6,003 nucleotides of DNA from SAR86 cluster bacterium. GTDB taxonomy: Bacteria > Pseudomonadota > Gammaproteobacteria > Pseudomonadales > Azotimanducaceae. Positions within the stretch are counted from its first letter, which is position 1; every line of letters begins with the position of its first letter. This document shows, one piece after another, positions 4,340-6,003 of this stretch. Position numbers and translations under genes: made by a program. Below the pieces are notes generated by a model, which was given only the letters and a program-made list of their open reading frames with translations, was not told the DNA's origin and ran no database searches. The stretch spans positions 1-6,003 of the forward strand of contig JABMOJ010000456.1 in assembly GCA_013204195.1 (NCBI GenBank). The letters run 5' to 3'.

Positions 4340-6003
4340 AAGGTCCTATCGCCTGGTTTGCCAATAATCATGTTGCCGCCAACCTGCTCCTTGGCCTCAT
4401 TGTCCTGTCGGGTTTAGTCGCGGTAGTCGCCATGCCGCAAAAATCGTTTCCTGACCTGGACGTGCCTATCATTTCTATCAGCGTACCTTATCTCGGTGCA
4501 GCACCAGAGGAAGTGGAACAAGGCGTGTGCATTCGTATCGAGGAAGAGCTCGAAGGGATTGAGGGTATTAAGCAGATTCGCTCGAACGCCAATGAGGGAA
4601 TCTGCACGGTGTCGGTGGAGTTATTTGATGACACAGACAAATCGAAAGCCCTTGATGATGTGAAAAATCGCGTGGATGCCATCGATACGTTTCCAGCTGA
4701 AACAGAAAAGCCCATCGTCAATCTCGTCAGCGTGGTTCGTGCCGTGCTTGATATTGCAGTGACCGGGCCGACGGACGAGCGCACCCTGAAAGTCATCGGT
4801 CAGCAAGTACGTGACGATATGGCCAAGCTGCCCGGCGTCACCCAGGTTGAGTTGCGCAACACCCGCCCCTATGAGGTCTCCATCGAAGTTTCTGAGACGT
4901 CATTACGACGCAACGGCATGAGTTTCGATGAAGTAGCACAAGCGGTCAGGTCGCGTTCTCTGGACTTACCCGGTGGGTCGATCAAAACCAGCAGCGGCGA
5001 AATTCTCCTGCGCGCCAAAGGGCAGGCCTACTGGGGCAGCGAGTATGAAGAATTGGTGCTGCGGACCCAACCAGATGGCACACGTTTGTACCTCAGAGAT
5101 GTGGCCACTGTTGTTGATGGCTTTGCCGATACGGATCAGATACTGCGCTTCGACGGCAAGCCGGCGGCGTTGATACGTGTCTCACGCATTGGTAGCCAGG
5201 ACATCATGGACATCACCCGCTCCGTCGGCGAGTACATCGATAATGCCGCAAGCCGCGTGCCCGAGGGCGTTCAGCTGACTATCTGGAACGATGGTTCAAA
5301 AGCCCTGCAAGATCGTCTCGAGACCCTGCTCGACAGTGCTCGCCAGGGATTTCTGATGGTGCTGATACTGCTTGCCCTGTTCCTGCAGCCACGGCTGGCA
5401 TTTTGGGTGAGCGTTGGCGTCCCCGTGGCGTTTTTGGGCGCGATCTTCGCGACATTTGTTCTGGGCCTGTCTATTGATATCATCTCCCTGTTTGGGTTTA
5501 TCTTGGTCCTGGGGATCCTGGTGGACGATGCCATTGTGGTGGGTGAGAACGTTCATTCCACCCAGCTGCGCCTCGGAGATCCAATGCAGGGTGCGATTCA
5601 GGGTACCCAGCAGGTTTCGGTCCCAGTCATCTTCGGCGTCTTAACCACCTTCGCGACCTTTACACCGCTGTTGTTAGGCCCAGGCACCTTTGGTCAGATA
5701 TTTGGCGTCATCTCCACCGTGGTCATGTGCTGCCTGACCTTTTCGCTGATCGAATCGCAGCTGATCCTGCCCTCACACCTAAGTCATGGCGAGTCGAAAT
5801 CGGCGGGAACTGATGTCGGTCTGCTGTTGATTCCCATCATTGGTATCACGCTGCTCGAGCTCGCCTGGGATGTTCGCAGCTATATTGGCTTTGCCATCGC
5901 CAGTGCCGTGATGATGTACCTACTGCACCTGTTTGGCATCTGGAACAAGAGTGCGAACCGATTGGTCAGCATCCAAGAACGTTTTTCCGGCCGTATCGAG
6001 CAG
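4336..6003 (+). CDS. RND efflux transporter inner-membrane permease (AcrB/HAE1-like), C-terminal half beyond window
   Basis: The frame is open for 556 codons from ATG 4336, which overlaps the adaptor stop, to the window end; full RND permeases are about 1000-1050 residues, so roughly half is present. It is a proton-driven pump subunit of the inner membrane. Visible in order: TM1 (about 12-32), a porter domain starting FPDLDVPIISISVPYLGAAP (38-57) and containing GSIKTSSGEILLRAKGQAYW (215-234), TM2 (about 338-350), TM3-TM4 ending in GILVDDAIVVGENV, whose Asp397-Asp398 match the proton-relay pair Asp407-Asp408 of AcrB, TM5 with PVIFGVLTTFATFTPLLLGPG, and TM6 ending LIESQLILPSHLSH (471-484). Between this and RLVSIQERFSGRIE (542-555), which resembles the soluble helix before TM7, about 50 residues with two hydrophobic stretches (494-511 and 516-536) are inserted. 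This is atypical. The pair of Asp residues argues for an active pump; substrate unknown. Confidence 0.94.
   Translation, partial: MKGPIAWFANNHVAANLLLGLIVLSGLVAVVAMPQKSFPDLDVPIISISVPYLGAAPEEVEQGVCIRIEEELEGIEGIKQIRSNANEGICTVSVELFDDTDKSKALDDVKNRVDAIDTFPAETEKPIVNLVSVVRAVLDIAVTGPTDERTLKVIGQQVRDDMAKLPGVTQVELRNTRPYEVSIEVSETSLRRNGMSFDEVAQAVRSRSLDLPGGSIKTSSGEILLRAKGQAYWGSEYEELVLRTQPDGTRLYLRDVATVVDGFADTDQILRFDGKPAALIRVSRIGSQDIMDITRSVGEYIDNAASRVPEGVQLTIWNDGSKALQDRLETLLDSARQGFLMVLILLALFLQPRLAFWVSVGVPVAFLGAIFATFVLGLSIDIISLFGFILVLGILVDDAIVVGENVHSTQLRLGDPMQGAIQGTQQVSVPVIFGVLTTFATFTPLLLGPGTFGQIFGVISTVVMCCLTFSLIESQLILPSHLSHGESKSAGTDVGLLLIPIIGITLLELAWDVRSYIGFAIASAVMMYLLHLFGIWNKSANRLVSIQERFSGRIEQ

Noticed and set aside
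3737..5556. Minus-strand open frames opposite the adaptor and permease genes
   Set aside because: They lie entirely within strongly conserved coding sequence of the other strand and have unlikely compositions.

Overview
The window looks like a chromosomal stretch from a Gammaproteobacterium, probably a free-living aquatic one. The reasons are a ClpP paralogue that resembles Pseudomonas ClpP2, a TetR regulator whose DNA-binding helix resembles Pseudomonas PsrA, Gram-negative envelope genes (an RND pump with its periplasmic adaptor) and enterobacterial-style ribosome binding sites. This is inference from protein character; no rRNA or other taxonomic marker is present. I see no mobile element, tRNA, rRNA or CRISPR array.

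Layout. Bases 1-741 (minus strand, cut by the left edge) encode a luciferase-like (LLM) flavin/F420 oxidoreductase. A non-coding stretch of 341 bp follows. It holds an 11-bp repeat in three copies and two candidate promoters, one heat-shock-like and one sigma70-like with an inverted repeat, both pointing at a solitary clpP paralogue (1083-1664, plus). A convergent gap with a weak terminator-like hairpin separates clpP from a minus-strand gene (1735-2337) for an exported pyridoxamine-phosphate-oxidase-like protein. A divergent regulatory gap (2338-2519) then carries an 11-bp-arm palindrome and a PsrA-type operator in front of a three-gene plus-strand operon: a PsrA-like tetR (2520-3153), an RND membrane-fusion protein starting at TTG (3176-4339) and an RND inner-membrane permease starting at 4336 and cut by the right edge.

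How it fits together. The regulator, adaptor and permease form a locally regulated export unit: gaps are 22 bp and an ATGA overlap, and both candidate operators lie at the promoter. No outer-membrane channel gene is in view. The most notable points are: (1) the tetR body is intact, but its only plausible ATG is in another frame, so one base must be skipped or removed within the first 12 codons; (2) the permease carries what look like two extra hydrophobic segments after TM6, where the family normally has a short soluble linker; (3) the nested palindrome upstream of tetR; (4) the signal-peptide-bearing PNPOx-like protein. I did not find an obviously new multi-gene system; the efflux locus is the best candidate for closer study.
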